Assembly (NCBI GenBank): GCA_965223305.1
Contig: CBDCWT010000029.1
Coordinates: 1-57,358 of the forward strand
Source of the DNA: CBDCWT01 sp965223305
GTDB taxonomy: Bacteria > Planctomycetota > Planctomycetia > Pirellulales > Pirellulaceae
Length of the DNA stretch: 57,358 bases
Reading direction: 5' to 3'
Positions 56,317-57,358 of this stretch are shown here, piece by piece. Position 1 is the stretch's first letter; each line of letters begins with the position of its first letter. Position numbers and translations under genes: made by a program. The notes below the pieces were generated by a model. The model was not told where the DNA came from and ran no database searches. It worked only from the letters and a program-made list of their open reading frames with translations.

Positions 56317-57358
56317 ATGCATTTGGGACTTTGTGCGCGCGACATAGCAACGCAAGGCGTGGTTTCTGCGAGGCCGGACGAATCTGTATCAGAAGTCAGA
56401 AACTGGATGACGGCCAATCGATTTGATGTGGCTCCGGTGGACGGCAATCTCGACCGAATCGTAGTACTGGACGACATTACTGATGCGGTCGCGTCTTGCG
56501 CTGTATCGGAGTACGTGCGAGTGCCAACAGCCGACCAGGTACATCCCGCGGCGCTGAGCTTAGAGGAGACATTCGCATGCCTGGCTGCTCAAAGCTGGTT
56601 CCTGATAGAGGATGCAGGGCGGCTGGCCGGAATTGTAACCAGAGAAGATCTTTCAAAACCGGCAGCTTCGGTGTACGTGTTCGCTCATCTGATCCAGCTG
56701 GAACGAGGGCTACGTCGACTGCTCGGTTCGTATTCGAACCGACCAACGACCGATGAGCCCCAAGAGCGGACGATCATCGATTCGGAATCGAAACCTGAAT
56801 CCTCGAGCAGCGAAATCTACGAGTTGTCCGAGGTGAAAAAAGAAGTGTGTCAGCACGATCGCCTCCGCAAGGATCTCGGCTTTACCTCCAAGACGAAATA
56901 CAACCAGGTGATGGACGCGGCGATTCGGTTTCGCACGAATGTCGCGCACTCGCGTCGCTTCTATTGGTCGCCCAATAGCAAGACCATCGAGGAAAATGTC
57001 TTGGCTTTCAATCGGGTCCAGGATCTGGCCATTCGAGTTGACGAGTTGATCAGGGATCGCCAGCAGATTTGGGACGCGATTGCTGCAACACAGATTGTCT
57101 CATCGGAACAGTGCGAGTGCTTTGCTGGTCCGGGCGCTGTTGAAAAACTGCCCATGGGCGGAACATGTTTCGTCATCACCGCAGCAAATCCGCTCGAATT
57201 TGTGCTCGGCGCAGCCGAGAACGCTCTCCGCAACGGAGAGCTGCGTCGGATTCTGGAGGGTCGCGGCTATGAGCTACTAGAAGTTTGCGGTCAATCGCCC
57301 GACGGGTCGTGGAGAGAGGAGAGCTTCATGGTCCAGGGAGCTGCGCTTGAGGAGATCC
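56317..57358 (+). CDS. CBS pair - HEPN-like - DUF3293-like protein (3' end missing)
   Basis: 347 codons, still open at the window edge. Residues 1-113: two CBS motifs (CARDIATQGVVSARPDESVS, NRFDVAPVDGNLDRIVVLDD, SLEETFACLAAQSWFLIED, RLAGIVTREDL), which usually bind an adenine nucleotide. Residues 115-240: a helical domain beginning ASVYVFAHLIQLERGLRRLL and ending with R206-T-N-V-A-H211, the R-x4-H motif of HEPN ribonucleases. Residues from about 283: GTCFVITAANPLEF, AENALRNGELRRILEGRGYE and GQSPDGSWREESFMV, like DUF3293. GAGGG five bases before the ATG at 56317 decides the start; an in-frame ATG at 56221 has none. Sensor plus RNase is an attractive reading, not proven. Confidence 0.75.
   Translation, partial: MHLGLCARDIATQGVVSARPDESVSEVRNWMTANRFDVAPVDGNLDRIVVLDDITDAVASCAVSEYVRVPTADQVHPAALSLEETFACLAAQSWFLIEDAGRLAGIVTREDLSKPAASVYVFAHLIQLERGLRRLLGSYSNRPTTDEPQERTIIDSESKPESSSSEIYELSEVKKEVCQHDRLRKDLGFTSKTKYNQVMDAAIRFRTNVAHSRRFYWSPNSKTIEENVLAFNRVQDLAIRVDELIRDRQQIWDAIAATQIVSSEQCECFAGPGAVEKLPMGGTCFVITAANPLEFVLGAAENALRNGELRRILEGRGYELLEVCGQSPDGSWREESFMVQGAALEEI

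Overview
The window looks like a chromosome segment of a planctomycete, probably Pirellulales-like (inference from gene content). The signs are a long LEPR-XLL/FG-GAP/Calx-beta/dockerin protein, a PQQ-type propeller carrying a methyltransferase-like insert, DUF1573 and bacterial-SH3 exported proteins, a NatB-CPBP fusion, and gaps filled with several families of short palindromic repeats. No rRNA, tRNA or CRISPR array was seen.

Layout. 1-2232: the end of an exported repeat protein, a TPR protein and a small orphan. 2667-8340 (minus): the pyruvate dehydrogenase complex in the order lpd, homodimeric aceE, aceF. 8736-9344: rpsD. 10294-15518: a DUF1573 protein, then (minus) glutaminyl cyclase, an M1-type zinc peptidase and an overlapping DUF6702-like protein. 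15627-19594: hemB overlapping a NatA-type ATPase, then a NatB permease fused to a CPBP protease. 19969-25869 (minus): rfbA, rfbB and a large PQQ propeller/malectin protein. 26042-30119: an agarase-like Tat-exported hydrolase, then (minus) two VCBS proteins separated by a free-standing lipoyl domain. 30362-36093 (minus): an FAD-linked oxidase, glgC and leuS, the last broken by many single-base frameshifts. 36287-50448: map, an SH3 protein, an ABC ATPase, a two-domain esterase, the LEPR-XLL protein, a rhodanese, a CCA/poly(A) polymerase-type enzyme, a CopD-like membrane protein, a small coiled coil and a GT87 mannosyltransferase-like protein.

50866-57358 is different: it holds mostly unrecognised genes. 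They are a small protein of a SEE-x-YL type, a possible excisionase-like HTH peptide overlapping a 243-aa helical orphan, an orphan ParA/MinD-type ATPase, a convergent 769-aa tryptophan-rich orphan, and, divergent from that, a protein with a CBS pair, a HEPN-like domain (R-x4-H) and a DUF3293-like tail that runs off the window. This is the best candidate for an undescribed system, perhaps a defence or stress module; the function is inferred only from domain types.

A second theme is repeats. Five copies of a 174-176 bp element, an imperfect palindrome over its whole length, lie between genes, flanked by 4-bp YTAR duplications. One copy is inserted into another repeat whose empty form occurs elsewhere in the window. 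Seven of the eight convergent gene junctions contain at least one palindromic repeat; the eighth has no gap because the two genes overlap.
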